DNA of 64,000 nucleotides from Amorphophallus konjac (taxonomy: Eukaryota > Streptophyta > Magnoliopsida > Alismatales > Araceae), in NCBI GenBank assembly GCA_022559845.1, contig CM040127.1, positions 29,350,708 through 29,414,707 of the forward strand, given 5' to 3'. The position numbers were made by a program, and so were the translations under genes. Shown here one piece after another: positions 30,794-44,151 of the stretch (position 1 is its first letter; every line of letters begins with the position of its first letter). Under the pieces are notes generated by a model. The model was not told the origin of the DNA. It did no database searches and worked only from the letters and a program-made list of their open reading frames with translations.

Positions 30794-33700
30794 TGTAATG
30801 CCTAATAAATTTGTAGTATTTTATTTGATTAATAAAATATATTTGTTTATGACTGAACGTTTAAATTATTAATCTTATTATTATTATTCTAATCTTTGTT
30901 TTCTTAAAAAAATTAGGAGATTATTTTTTTCAAAAAAGAAGAAAGGTATAAATATAATAAACAAAATTAAAGGGTTAAAACAAAAAATTAAAAAAAATGG
31001 CGAAGGGCGGCCCCCACGCGGCCGCCCACGTGCGCGGGCGCCGCCTCGCCCCCCTCCCCTTTCGGCCGCTTCTGCGGCTTATTTTTTTTAAAAAAAAATT
31101 TGTTATTAATTATGCTTTCCTATTAGTTTAAGTCATTCTCCCTCTTTTAGTCAATCCCATGTGCCTTTTATGCATAAAAAAAAGAAAAATGAGGGTTAGT
31201 CAAAAGATTAGGCTGAGTGAGGTTGTTGGAGATTTCAAGGTCAAATTTTTATTAAATAGTATTAAAATCAGGATTGAATCTCCACCCTTGATTAAATGAA
31301 GGGTTAAGATTTACTTAGGCCAAAATCCCTATATATAGCCTTCAAGGGAGCTTCATTTGCTCCTCTTGATGTCTGGTTACGAGAAGTGTAGAAGGAGAAG
31401 GCTGGAAGGCTGATTATGGAGTTATTAATACGTCATTAAGGTAAGTGATTAAGCTCTTATTCCCTTAATTATCATGGATTAGCATGTTTAAGATGATTTA
31501 GGATATGTTAATTAACATCTTTAGATATAGTTAAATCCAGAGATCCTTATTTCATCATGGGTGATCATATATTAGTCGAATTTCCATGATATCATTAAGT
31601 TAAAACATGTGATTAATGGTATAATTAAGTGATTAATGTCTTAAAATTAGTAACGGTGTATGATGAACTGAGAAACTTTCCAGAATCTTGAGATCTAATG
31701 TTCTAAACCCTCTGTAAAATATTTCATGTCTGATTCAATTTATTTTTACGTTTATAAATATTTTAATATTATATTAAAGGTGTTCAATTATATTAAAATA
31801 TTAAAGGAATGTTATTAAATCACCTTAAATTGCAGAAATGCATCTTACTGTGAATCCCATGTGTAAATTTTTTTCATGATTTCTGGATCACGGTATTTAT
31901 TTTATTGGATTTTCATACATGATAATATATATAAATAACTATACAGAAATTATGGAAATTAAAGATCATGTTCAAAAAAATCTTAGAATTTCACAGAAAG
32001 GTTCTTACGTTGAGTTGGTTGTATTCTGAAAATATAAATAATTATTGATATATGTAAGTGATATTACATAATTTTTGATATTTTATTAGAGATATAAAAT
32101 TATGAGATAAATAGAAATACTTTATGAAAAATTTTGAAATCTTTACCAGAAGACTCAAATACATGTTAGAACTATTTTATGAAAAATTTCATCTTATACT
32201 GATAATGAAATCGTTATTGGTATAATAATCAATATTTAGGTAAATAATTAGAAAATTAAATAAATATAAATATTCTGTGAAAAATTCTGAGAAAATTACA
32301 GAACTGACATATGGTATTAATAAATTAATTCTCAGTATATTTTAGTCACTGTAAGCATTCTGCATAATTTTATCTATTTAAAAGTTATTATTGTAAATTA
32401 TTGTAAGTTTTAGAAACTGATATATAATATTTTAGAAATTAGAAATACTAAATGAAAAATAGTGAACATTTTTATATATGATACTTATGTCAGGAAGAAC
32501 GTTTTGTGAAATTTTAGTAATTTCTTGATTATTTTGGTTATATTTAGTTGATTTATCACTCATGTTGTATTTTTGTTATTCTATTAAAATATTACAAATA
32601 CAGTGTGAAAAATAATTAAGAGTTTTCAAAAATAAAGTTTCTGTTATGAATGATTGTTTGCTGCTATGAATGATGGTTTGAATAAGTATGGTTATTTTTA
32701 GTGTACTTTGGACAAATTTCATTAATTTTCTATGCATGTGAAAATTTCTATAATTCTGGAAAAATTTAAATTTCTGCATGAAAATTTATGAAAATTTTTA
32801 TGTGTATTTTACATAAAAAGGTGATATGTAGTAAAATTTAATGATCTATAGAACATGGTAGCTAAATTAAGTCAGTTTATGATACATGTTGAAATACAAG
32901 TAATTCTAAAAAAATTAAATTCATGCATGCAAAATTATGAAAAAATTTCTGTGTATTATTACAGACAAATGTAAGTTTCTTTAAAAGTTAAATGATATTC
33001 TACATTTAATAGCTAAATTTAGTCATTTTATGACGCATGTTGGAGTATAAGTAATTTCAGAAAAATTATACTTACTGTCTGTAAAATGATAAAAAATTTA
33101 TGTTTTGATCATTTTTGAAAATGTATTGATTTCCTGAAATTTTACTGCATTCTGATCTCTGAAATAGAATTAGTAAGTTTGATATATACATGTCATTATA
33201 TTTGAATAAGTTGAGAAATTCAGAAAAATAAAAAAGAGATTTTCATTGATGGCATATTTTATACTTATTATTCCCAGCATGATATTTGAGTGGCATGTGT
33301 CCATTGGATATGAGTTGTTTATAAATAATTATTGTACTGTTATTACTGTCAAATGGACACTGCCACCATAGGGGGAGACTGGAACCAAATTATAGAAATG
33401 CCCCTATGGGGGGGTTCACACTGTACTGGCCCCGAGGGTAACGGAGATTGAAATCCTGGAGGTGGACAAGTATCACTAGTTAAGGTGGAGAGGACTTCTC
33501 CCGATTCTGTACAGTAACCAAGAGTCATCACTATTTATCTAGGTGATTGAGTACCGACTAACTGTCCTTCTATGAGTGGTTTGGGCACTGTGTCTGGCTA
33601 TTTATACCGCTGTTACTATTTACTGAAATGAAATTGAACGACTGTTACTGCCTACTGAATTGATATTGGATTACTGCTACTGTTCACTGAGTCGTATTAA

Positions 33701-34629
33701 TACGATTATTACTGCTCACTGAATTGAATATTGGAACGGTTATTTCTGTTCATTGAATCAACACTGAAACTATTATTACTGCTCAATGAAATGATATTGA
33801 AGTGTTATTGCTTATTGAACTGTCATTGCATTTTACTGTTATTACACTGTAAATGTTACTGTTAATGAATCTCCAGTATATCGAATGGTGATTTGGAAAA
33901 TGACAGATTATGTCTGTTTGGATCCTTTCACTATGCGTGAGACTACTCTGCCTAATACTGGAATCATTCGTTAATGTTTACAAATGATTGATTTTTATTT
34001 ACTTTGTCATTGCTAGAATAAAATTTTAATGTACATGTTTTATTTGTAAAATGTTAATAGCATGACTTATGATTGTAAAAAAATTAAATTCAAATTAAAT
34101 GTATTAATATTATATGTATCTAATTGAAATTATGCCTAAGAATGACTTTATGAAATGAATTACCGTAAATCACTTTGGATATGTTTATACATGTTATGAC
34201 TGAGGACTATGTTTAGTCTCTTACTAGGTCTATTCGTAGACTCACCCCGTTGAATATTTTCAGGAGAAGCGGTAGAAGAAAGCGAGGAGTGATCTTGCAG
34301 TGTTCTGACCGCGACTTGGAGTTACTTCGAGTCTTTATCTTAGGTAGTTGTGTTATGAGTTATGTTAGTTATGTAAAAAAAATGTGTGAAATTTGGATTT
34401 GTAATAAAAGACTTGTGAAATTGTTATCTTTATTTCTATCAATGTGGATGTAGTCTTTGACTGTAAGCTGATGATTCGAGAAATTTTATTTCCGCTGCAA
34501 TAATATCTCAGTGTTTATGTAAAATTCTCAGCCATAATGTACAGTTTGGGCTGTCCCACTGTGATGGTCTGATCGAAATTCGACGTGAGTCTTTACGACT
34601 GGACCGGGTTTGCGAGTCGGGGCGTTACA
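30794..34629 (+). repeat. 5' LTR of element C
   Basis: It is 3836 bp, from TGTAATGCCT to GGGCGTTACA, and very AT-rich. A GC-rich island lies at about 31005-31075 and a TATA box at 31330-31337 (CCTATATATAGCC). A GC-normal block near 33350-33530 is conserved in the 3' LTR. No coding potential is seen. Confidence 0.92.
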
Positions 34630-34634
34630 GAGAG

Positions 34635-34646
34635 TGGTATCAGAGC
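34635..34646 (+). promoter_or_regulatory. Primer binding site, initiator-Met tRNA (element C)
   Basis: TGGTATCAGAGC lies 5 bp after the LTR end, identical to the site of the minus-strand element. Confidence 0.92.
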
Positions 34647-34758
34647 CCATAGTTGAGAAGTTACATAAATAGTCATCAGTTTAATCCACATTCCTAAAAG
34701 TCTTGAACTAGTAGGTTGTTTTGACGAAAATCTAACAATATTATTTCATTGCTAGACT

Positions 34759-36176
34759 ATGGCGGGAGGAGGTCGTCGTGCGGTTCAGAATGACGATACT
34801 CAGGAGGAGCCGAGAGGATCCCCTGCTCCTTCCCCACCACCTTTGGTGGACTATGGGATGTTAATGCAAGGCCTAGTTCAGGCTATGCAGACGCATGCAT
34901 CACTTCAGGCCCAACTCCGGCCAAACGTAGGCAGTATCACCCCATGAGCAGGCCTTTGGATGGGTGACCATGATGGAGAGATTTCGGCGGATGGCACCGC
35001 CCTCTTTTAAGGGGGAGTCAGCCAATTATGGCTGAAAACTGGCTCCGCGAGATCGAGAAGATTTTTCGGATCATCCGGTGTGCGGATGAGGACAAAATAA
35101 GTTTGGCGGCGTACATGCTACAGGAGAGAGCAGACGTATGGTGGGCGTCTGTGCTAAGGAATCAATCTGACAGGCTGGAGCATGAAATTGCATGGGAAGA
35201 ATTCACGGAACTATTCACGGTAAAATACATACCCGAACATGTACAAGACAAGCTGGAGTAAGACTTTTTGATCCTAACTCAGGGGTCGAAGGTCGTGCTC
35301 GAGTATGAAGTAAAGTTCGCGGAATTATCAAAATATGCACCACACATTGCTACAGATGAAAGGAGGAAGGTGAAAAAGTTCGTGGCGGGACTTCGACCAT
35401 CACTTCGAACCCGTCTAGTTATCCTGGATCTTACTACGATGGAGGTTGCTCTTGGCGCGGCATGTCGTCAAGAGAGCGACATGGAATTATGTCAAGAGGA
35501 GAAGAGGACTTCAACAAAGAGACCATCGGCACCATTTCACCGGTATGACAAAGGCAAGAAGGTGATGATCAATCCGTCACGATCGTTCGTGGCAACGAAG
35601 ACGACACCACCAGCTTGGGGCAGCAATAAACCCGAATGTAAACAATGTGGCAAGCGACAGGGCGGGGAAGTATGATGGATCACCACCGGCAGATGTCTCC
35701 GTTGTGACGAGAAGGGCTACATGATTCGGGATTGTCCGAAGATGATGCAATCTGTAGCGGCTCGGCTAGTAGCCGCAACAGCAGCTCTAGTGGCAGCCAG
35801 ACCAGCAGTAGTAGCAGCCAGACCAGGAGCAGCGAGATCCGCAGGGAGACCACGAGCACCAGCTCGGGTGTTTGCACTAGCTAGAGAGGATGCTGAGCAG
35901 GCGGAGGATCTCACCGAAGGTACTATCTCTATCAATGGTATTCATGCTAGAGTATTATTTGACACCAGTGCCACACGTACTTTCATTTCTGAGAGATTTG
36001 CTAGTCAACTACATGAAGAATTTGGAATTGAATCAGTAGAACTAGACGTGCCCCTGTTGGTGCACACACCTGCAAGAGCAGTGTCTACCAAGAGACACAT
36101 CCCCTCACTATCAGTTAATATAGAAGGAAGAAGTCTGCCTGGTTGTTTTTTGTTGTTTACCTATGCAAGACTTTGA
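34759..36176 (+). pseudogene. gag and protease of element C, frameshifted
   Basis: It starts MAGGGRR at 34759. The gag domain reads WLREIEKIFRIIRCADEDK and FTVKYIPEHV, spread over shifted frames with stops near 34946, 35259 and 35673. A zinc knuckle appears as CLRCDEKGYMIRDC with the usual histidine replaced by tyrosine, and an upstream CKQCGK is broken off. The protease follows (VLFDTSATRTFISE, where DTS replaces the usual D-S/T-G). Nucleic acid binding and proteolysis would both be impaired. Confidence 0.85.
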
Positions 36177-39100
36177 TGCTATCCTAGGACTGGATTGGTT
36201 AGAAGAGCATTACGCTCTGATAGATTGCCGAAGGAAGAGGGTTATTTTTCGTATCCCTAAAGAAAAAGAGTTTTCTCACCCCTTACTGAAGCATATGGCT
36301 GGAAAGAAGTTAGTAGTTTCAGCAATGAAGACTGAGCGAATGTTGAGGAAGGGCTACGATGCATTCTTGGCAAGCGTAGTCATAAAGTCTGATGCTGACC
36401 AGTCACCGACCATAGCAGAGATCGAGGTTGTTCAGGAATTCCTTGATGTGTTTCTAGAGGATTTGCCCGGGTTACCACCTACAAGGGAGTTAGAGTTTGC
36501 CATTGACTTGTTACCTGTCACATCACCTGTCTCTAAGGCACCCTACCCAATGGCCCCAGCAGAATTGTCAGAACTGAAAAAGTAACTTCAAGACTTGTTA
36601 GAAAAGGGGTTTATCCGTCCAAGTATGTCATCATGGGGAGCTCCAGTTCTATTTGTGAAGAAGAATGATGGTTCTCTTAGGTTATACGTTGACTATTACA
36701 AACTTAACGAGGTGACCATTAAAAATAAATATCCTTTACTCCGCATTGGTGATCTGTTTGACCAGTTGCAAGGAGCCACGGTGTTCTCAAAGATTGATCT
36801 ACGTTCGGGATACCATCAGTAGATGATAAATGAAGAAGACACATCCAAGACGACGTTCCGAACGAGATATGGCTATTATGAATTCTTGGTGCTACCTTTT
36901 AGTCTGACAAATGCCCCAGCAACTTTTATGGACTTCATGAATCGGATATTTAGACCTTATCTTGACACCTTTGTGGTTGTCTTTATTGATGATGTGCTGA
37001 TATATTCTCCTGATGAAGCTTCGCACCGAGAACACTTGAGAATCGTCATCGAGACGCTAAGAGTGCATAAGCTGTATGCTAAGTTCAGCAAATATGACTT
37101 TTGGCTGAAGGATGTCTATTTTCTCGGGCCTGTAATCTCAGGCAGTGGTGTTTTCGTTGACCCCACAAAGGTTCAGGCGATTTTGGAATGAGAGACTCCT
37201 AAATCTCTCACGGAGATTCAAATTTTCTTAGGGTTAGCTGGTTACTATCGCCGCTTTATCGAGGGATTCACATCTCTAGCGGCGCCACTAACCAAGTTGA
37301 CCCGAAAGGGAGTCAAATATATATGGTCTGAGAACTGTGAGAAGAGTTTCCAAGATTTGAAGGATAGGCTGATATCGTCACCAATTCTTGTTTTGCCTAA
37401 CAATGAGGATGACTTTGCCACCTATTCTGATGCATCGAAGGTTGGGCTAGGTAGTGTATTAATGTAAAATGGAAGGGTGGTTGCTTATGCTTCTCGCCAA
37501 CAAAAGGAGCACGAGCGAAACTACCCGACTCATGATTTGGAATTGGCTGCAGTGGTTCATGCATTGAAGATCTGGCGTCATTATCTTTACGGCGTCAAGT
37601 TCGAAGTGTTCACTGACCACAAGAGTCTGAAGTACCTATTTTCTCAGAAGGAGTTGAATCTAAGGCCAAGAAGATGGGTCAAATTCTTGAAAGATTATGA
37701 CTTCGAATTGCGATACCATCCAGGAAAGGCGAATGTAGTAGCCGATGCTCTCAGTAGGAAAAGAGTTATGATGCAGCAAGATTGGAAGATGATCGAAGAT
37801 GCAACATAACTTATGGCTGTGATCGAGCCTCAGCTATGTTAGGCATTTGTGTCTCAACTGACCATTAGGTCAACAATGCTTGACAAGATAATAGATGTGC
37901 AAAAATATGATCCCCAGCTACAGGGATTGATCGGGAAGACCAGTTTTACTCGTGATGAAGATGGAGTGATTCGGTTTTAGCACCGGATCTGTGTACCTGA
38001 TTTAGACGATCTGAGAAGGCAGGCTCTAGAGGAAGCACACCGATCAATGTTCTCTATTCATCCAGGTGGTGGTAAAATGTATTAAGACTTGAAACGATCT
38101 TTTTGGTGGCAAGGAATGAAGAAGGATGTAGCCGACTATGTTGCTAGGTGCTTTGTTTGTCAACAGGTAAAGGCAGAGCACCAAAAGCCATCAGGGCTAA
38201 TGTAGAAAATGAAAATTCCTTAGTAGCAATGTGAAGCAATCACTATGGATTTTGTCACTGGGTTACCAAGATCAGTAAGGGGCAATGACTCTATATGGGT
38301 GATCGTGGATCGATTTTCAAAGTCTGCACATTTCCTTCCTATGAAGGTGAAGCAATCGGTGGAAAGTTTGACAAGACTATATGTTGATAATATTGTCATA
38401 CTTCACGGGATTCCAAAGTCGATCATCTCTGACAGGGATCTCCGGTTCACATCCAAACTGTGGCAAGGGTTCCATGAAGCTTTTGGTTCGCGGCTCAAGC
38501 TCACTTCGACTTTTCACCCGCAAATTGACGGTCAGTCCGAAAGGATGACTAAGACACTAGAGGACATGCTTAGGGCTTGTGTTCTGGATTAGAAGGGCGA
38601 TTGGGAGCGACATCTACCTCTCGTGAAATTTTCTTATAATAATAGCTTCCACGTGAGTATAGGCATGGCTCCATTCGAGGCACTGTATGGTAGATCTTAT
38701 AGGTCTCCGTTATGTTGGGAGGAAACAGGAGACAGACAATATGTGGGACCAGAAGTTGTTTAAGAAATTACTGAGAAGATCAGGTTGATCAGACATAGAT
38801 TGATGACAGCACAAGACAGACAGAAGAGCTATACTGATAATCGAAGGAAGGAGCTGTCATTCGAAATTGGTGATCACGTCTTCCTCAAGGTGTCTCCGTC
38901 CAAGGGAATCGTTCGGTTCGACAAGCGTGGAAAGTTAAATCCACGATTCGTCGGGCCATTCGAGATTCTGGAGAAATTGGGAAATGTGACATATCGATTG
39001 GCTTTACCTCCGTCTCTAGAGGGAGTACATCTGGTGTTCCACATCTCCATACTGAGGAGGTACGTACATGATCCGGCTCACATGATCAGTTCCGAGCAGA

Positions 39101-39288
39101 TGCAGTTTCAGCAGAACCTATCTTATGAAGAGCAACATGTTCGAATTCTGGATCGCAAGGAGCAGGTGTTGAGAACTAAAGTCATTCCATTGGTAAAGGT
39201 ACTATGGAGGAACTTCTCGCATGAGGAGGTCACGTGGGAGCCAGAGGAAGCAATGAAGAAGAAGTATCTACATCTATTCAGTATGTGA
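36163..39288 (+). pseudogene. pol of element C: RT, RNase H, integrase, chromodomain-like end
   Basis: In order: ILGLDWLEEHY (end of protease); RT with [26 protein letters not shown] and the catalytic FIDDVLIYS; RNase H with YSDASKVGLG, the [13 protein letters not shown] block and FTDHKSL; integrase with zinc finger CFVCQ, first D in TMDFVTGLP, second D in IISDRDLRF and E in DGQSERMTK. The C-terminal part has KVLWRNFSHEEVTWEPEEAM, a chromodomain-like segment that would direct insertion to marked chromatin. More than ten in-frame stops (for example 36583, 36820, 37189, 37465, 37807, 38590) interrupt it; several fit CAG to TAG. The frame is otherwise well kept, so it was active not very long ago. 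Confidence 0.9.
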
Positions 39289-39320
39289 TCTAACTCCAAA
39301 CTTCGAGGACGAAGTTTTCT

Positions 39321-39335
39321 TTAAGGGGGAGAGGG
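39321..39335 (+). promoter_or_regulatory. Polypurine tract of element C
   Basis: TTAAGGGGGAGAGGG lies directly before the 3' LTR start TGTAATGCCC. Confidence 0.85.
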
Positions 39336-42300
39336 TGTAATGCCCAATAAATTTATAGTATTTTATTTGATTAATATATGTGTTTATGAATGAACGTTTA
39401 AATTATTAATCTTATTATTATTATTCTAATCTTTGTTTTCTTAAAAAAAATAGGAGATTATTTATTTAAAAAAAGAAAGGTATAAATATAATAATCAAAA
39501 GTAAAAGGTTAAAACAAAAAAAAACTTAAAAAATGGAGGGGAACGGCCGCCTGCGTGCGCGCGCACGGGCACGCGCGGGCGGGCGCGCGGGAGGGCGGGC
39601 GCTGCTCTGCCCCCCTCCCCCTTCGGCCGCTTCTGCGGCTTATTTTTTTAAAAAAATTTTTGTTATTAATTATGCTTTCCCATTAGTTTAAGTCATTCTC
39701 CCTCTTTTAGTCAATCCCATGTGCCTTTTATGCGTAAAAAAATGAGGGTTAGTCAAAAGATTAGGTTGAGTGGGGTTGGTGGAGATTTGAAGGTCAATTT
39801 TTTATTAAATAATATTAAAATCAGGATTGAATCTCCAGCCATGATTAAATGAAGGGTTAAGATTTACTTAGGCCAAAATCCCTATATATAGCCTTCGAGG
39901 GAGCTTCATTTGCTCCTCTTGCTTGCTGGTTACGAGAAGTGCAGAATGAGAAGACTGGAAGGCTGATTAGGGAGTTATTAATACGTCATTAAGATAAGTG
40001 ATTAAGCTCTTATTCCCTTAATTAGCATGGATTAGCATGTTTAAGATGATTTATGATATGTTAATTAACATCTTTAGATATAGTTAAATCTAGATATTCT
40101 TATTTCATCATGGGTGATCATAGATTAGTCGAATTTCCATGATATCATTAAGTTAAAGCATGTGATTAAAGGTATAATTAAGTGATTAATGTCTTAAAAT
40201 TAGCAACGGTGTATGATGAATTGAAAAACTTTCCAAAATCCTGAGATCTAATGTTCTAAGCTCTCTGTAAAAAATTTTATGTCTAATTCAATTTATTTTT
40301 ATGTTTATAAATATTTTAATATTATCATAAAGATATTCAATTATACTAAAATATTAAAGGGGTGTTATTAAATCACTTTAAAGTGTAGGAATGCATCTTA
40401 CTGTGAATCCCATATGTAGAAAAATTTTCATGATTTCTGGATCACGGTATTCATTTTAATGAATTTCCATACATGATAAAATATATAATAATTATACAAA
40501 AATTATGGAAATTAGATATCATATTCACAAAAATCAGAGAATTTCACAGAAAGGTTATTACGTTGAGTTGGTTATATTCTGAAAATATGAATAATTATTG
40601 ATATTTTTAAGTGATATTACATAATTGTTGATATTTTATAAGAGATATAAAATTATGGGATAAATAGAAATACTTTATGAAAAATTTTAAAATATTTACC
40701 AGAAGACTTAAATACATGTTAGAACTATTTTATAAAAAATTTTATCTTATACTGATAATGAAATCTTTATTGGTACAATAATCAATGTTTAAGTAAATAA
40801 TTAAAAATTAAATAAATATAAATATTTTATGAAAAATCCTGAGAAAATTACAGAACTGACATATGATATTCATAAGTTAATTCTTAGTATATTTTAGTCA
40901 CTGTAAATATTCTGCATAATTTTATCTATTTTAAAGTTATTATTGTGAATTATTGTAAGTTTTAGAAACTGATATAAAATTTTAAAAATTAGAAATACTG
41001 AATGAAAAATAGTGAAAATGTTTGTATATGATACTTATGTCTGGAAGAACGTTCTGTAAAATTTTAGTAATTTTTTGATTATTTTGGTTATATTTAATTG
41101 ATTTATCACTCATGTTGTATTTTTGTTATTCTATTAAAATATTACAAATACAGTGTGAAAAATAATTAAGAGTTTCAAAAATAAAGTTTCTTTTATGAAT
41201 GATTGTTTGCTGTTATGAATGATGGTTTGAATAAGTATGGTTATTTTTAGTGTACTTTGGACAAATTTTATTAATCTTCCATGCATAAGAAACTTTATAT
41301 AATTATGGAAAAATTTAAATTTCTGCATGAAAATTTATGAAATTTTTTTTGTGTATTTTTACTTAAAAATGTGATATGCAATAAAAATTTAATGATTTAT
41401 AGAACATGGTAGCTAAATGTAGTCAATTTATGATACATGTTAAAATACAAGTAATTCTGAAAAAATTCGAATTCCTACGTGTAAAATTATGAAAACTTTT
41501 CTGTGCATTGTTACAGATAAATGTAAGTTTCTTTAAAAGTTAAATGGTATTCTATATTTAATAGCTAAATTTAGTCATTTTATGACGCATGTTGGAGTAT
41601 AAGTAATTTCAAAAAAATTATACTTACTCTCTGTAAAATGATGAAAAATTTTTGTTTTGATCCTTTCTGAAAATTTATTGATTTTATAAAATTTCACTGC
41701 ATTCTGATCTCTGTAAATAGAATTAGTAAGTTTGATATATACATGTCATTATATTTGAATAAGTTGAGAAATTCAGAAAAATAAAAAAAGAAATTTTCAT
41801 TTATGGTATATTTCATACTTATTATTCCCAGCATGATATTTGAGTGACATGTGTCCATTGGATATGAGTTGTTTATAAATAATTAATGTACTGTTATTAC
41901 TGCCAAATGGACATTGCCACCATAGGGGGAGATTTGAACCAAACTATAGAAATGCCCCTATGGGGAGGTTCACACTGTATTGGCCCCGAGGGTAACGGAG
42001 ATTGAATTCCTGGAGGTGGACAAGTACCACAGGTTAAGGTGGAGAGAACTTCTCCCGGTTCTGCGCAGTAACCAAGACTCATCACTATTTACCTAGGTGA
42101 TTGAGTACCGACTGACTGTCCTTCTATGAGTGGTTTGGGCACTGTGTCTGGCTATTTATACTACTGTTACTGTTTACTGAAATGAAATTGAATGACTGTT
42201 AATGCTTACTGAATTGATACTGAATTACTGCTACTGTTCACTGAGTCGTATTAATACGATTATTACTGCTCACTAAATTGAATATTGGAACTGTTATTTC

Positions 42301-43184
42301 TGTTCATTGAATCAATACAGAAACTATTGTTACTGCTCAATGAAATGATATTGAAGTGTTATTGCTTATTGAACTGTCATTGCATTTTACTGTTATTACA
42401 CTGTAAATGTTTACTGTTAATGAATCTCCAGTATATCGAATGGTGATTTGGAAAATGGCAGATTATGTCTGTGTAGATCCTTTCACTATGCGTGAGACTA
42501 CTCCGCCTAGTACTGGAATCATTCGTTAATGTTTACAAATGATTAATTTTTATTTACTTTGTCATTGCTAGAATAAAGTTTTAATGTACATATTTTATTT
42601 GTAAAATGTTAATAGCATGACTTATGATTGTAAAAACATTAAATTTGGATTAAATGTATTAATCTTATATGTATCTAAGTGAAATTATGTTTTAGAATGA
42701 CTTTATGAAATGAATTACCGTAAATCACTTTGGGTATGTTTATACATGTTATGACTGGAGACTATGTTTAGTCTCTTACTGGGTCTATTCGTAGACTCAC
42801 CCCGTTGAACATTTTCGGGAGAAGCGGTAGAAAAAAGTGAGGAGTGATCTCGCAGTGTTCTGACTGCGGCTTGGAGTTACTTCGAGTCTTTATCTTAGGT
42901 AGTTATGTTATGAGTTATGTTAGTTATGTAAAAAAAATATGTGAAATTTGGATTTGTAATAAAAGGCTTGTGAAATTGTTATCTTTATTTCTATCTATGT
43001 GGATGTAGTCTTTGACTGTAAGCTGATGATTCGAGAAATTTTATTTCCGCTGCAATAATATCTGAGTGTTTATGTGAAATTCTCAACTATAATGTACCGT
43101 TTGGGTTGTCCCACTGTGACACTTCGATCGAAATCTGACGTGAGTCTTTACGACTGGACCGGATTTGTGAGTCGGGATGTTACA
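39336..43184 (+). repeat. 3' LTR of element C
   Basis: It is 3849 bp, from TGTAATGCCC to GGATGTTACA, followed by CTTTC (43185-43189). A TATA box lies at 39883-39890. Its GC-rich island (39533-39640) is longer and different in sequence from the one in the 5' LTR, although the surrounding LTR sequence aligns closely. Confidence 0.92.
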
Positions 43185-43189
43185 CTTTC

Positions 43190-44151
43190 TCTCTCATCCC
43201 GTCCCCTCCCTCTCTCTCTTTCCCTGCCCCTCCCTTCCCTTATCATCGTCTTAGCTAGAGACGCCTCCGACGTCTCCCCTCGAGGAGCTCTACCCACCAC
43301 CATTGCAGTGCTCTCTCTCTCTCTCTCTCTCTAGTGTGAGGCCCAGCATTAACTAGGATGACCACCGGATGTTGGAGTGTGGGGAGAACGTTGGTCAACG
43401 TGATGGAGGGGGAAGATGCCAACGAAATTCTCTCTCTCTCTCTATATGTCACACACTCACACTTAACTAGGGATAGTTTAGTATTTTACTCACCTTGAGT
43501 ATAAGTTAACTATAGTTTAGTTAACTTTGGTACGACGGAATGAATGGAAGGGACTTATATGTATAACGATGAAGATTTTAGGGACTATTATGAAAATAAT
43601 CAGATTTGAGGGACTAATCAGCAATTCGCTATGTAAGGACTTATATGTAAAAAACCCTAATTTTTATACCCCCCTAATTTAGGACGTTTACGCATACTTT
43701 AGTTATAGGAAAGAATATATATATATCTATAAATTAATAAAAATGTAGGGCCCTAATTTTATTAAAAGTCAATAAATAAATATGTGGATGAAAGCCTCAA
43801 AAGAGAAAATAGTGGGCAATGGTCATATGAATAGTAGGGGTCTTCTTACAATGAGAATGACCTACCCAAAGAAGAAGAAAATGAAATTCTAACTTATGAG
43901 ATTATGCGACCAATATAGACAGTCCTAAGCCAAGAGAATTACACGCAGTGAAGGACAATCCCATAGAGTTTTACGGCAAAGCATGCACCGAGGATGCAGA
44001 CCCAGGCGACGGGGGCATCGGTCATCTTCTCTTCTTTGTCTTCATTTTCCGGATCATCTTCATCGGATGGATAACTTCCAACCCAAAGCTTATGAGCTGC
44101 AATAAAATTTTCAAAAGCATCCTGGCATGGAATGACTTGTGAGATAACTGG
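43190..44151. other. Short intergenic remnant with CT microsatellites
   Basis: No gene is recognised. It holds CT runs (43190-43240, 43310-43332, 43428-43444) and then AT-rich DNA. It ends with ACTGG (44147-44151), the left target duplication of the next solo LTR. Confidence 0.5.

Larger units (their letters stand above)
30794..43184 (+). mobile_element. Full-length Tekay-like LTR retrotransposon (element C)
   Basis: This is a 12.4 kb element with 5' LTR 30794-34629, primer site 34635-34646, gag-pol 34759-39288, polypurine tract before 39336, 3' LTR 39336-43184 and a perfect CTTTC duplication. The order protease, RT, RNase H, integrase followed by a chromodomain-like end marks a chromovirus. 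Long LTRs and the initiator-Met primer fit the Tekay/Del lineage (family knowledge). In one ~170-bp LTR stretch compared by eye I count about 11 differences, nearly all transitions. Confidence 0.92.
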
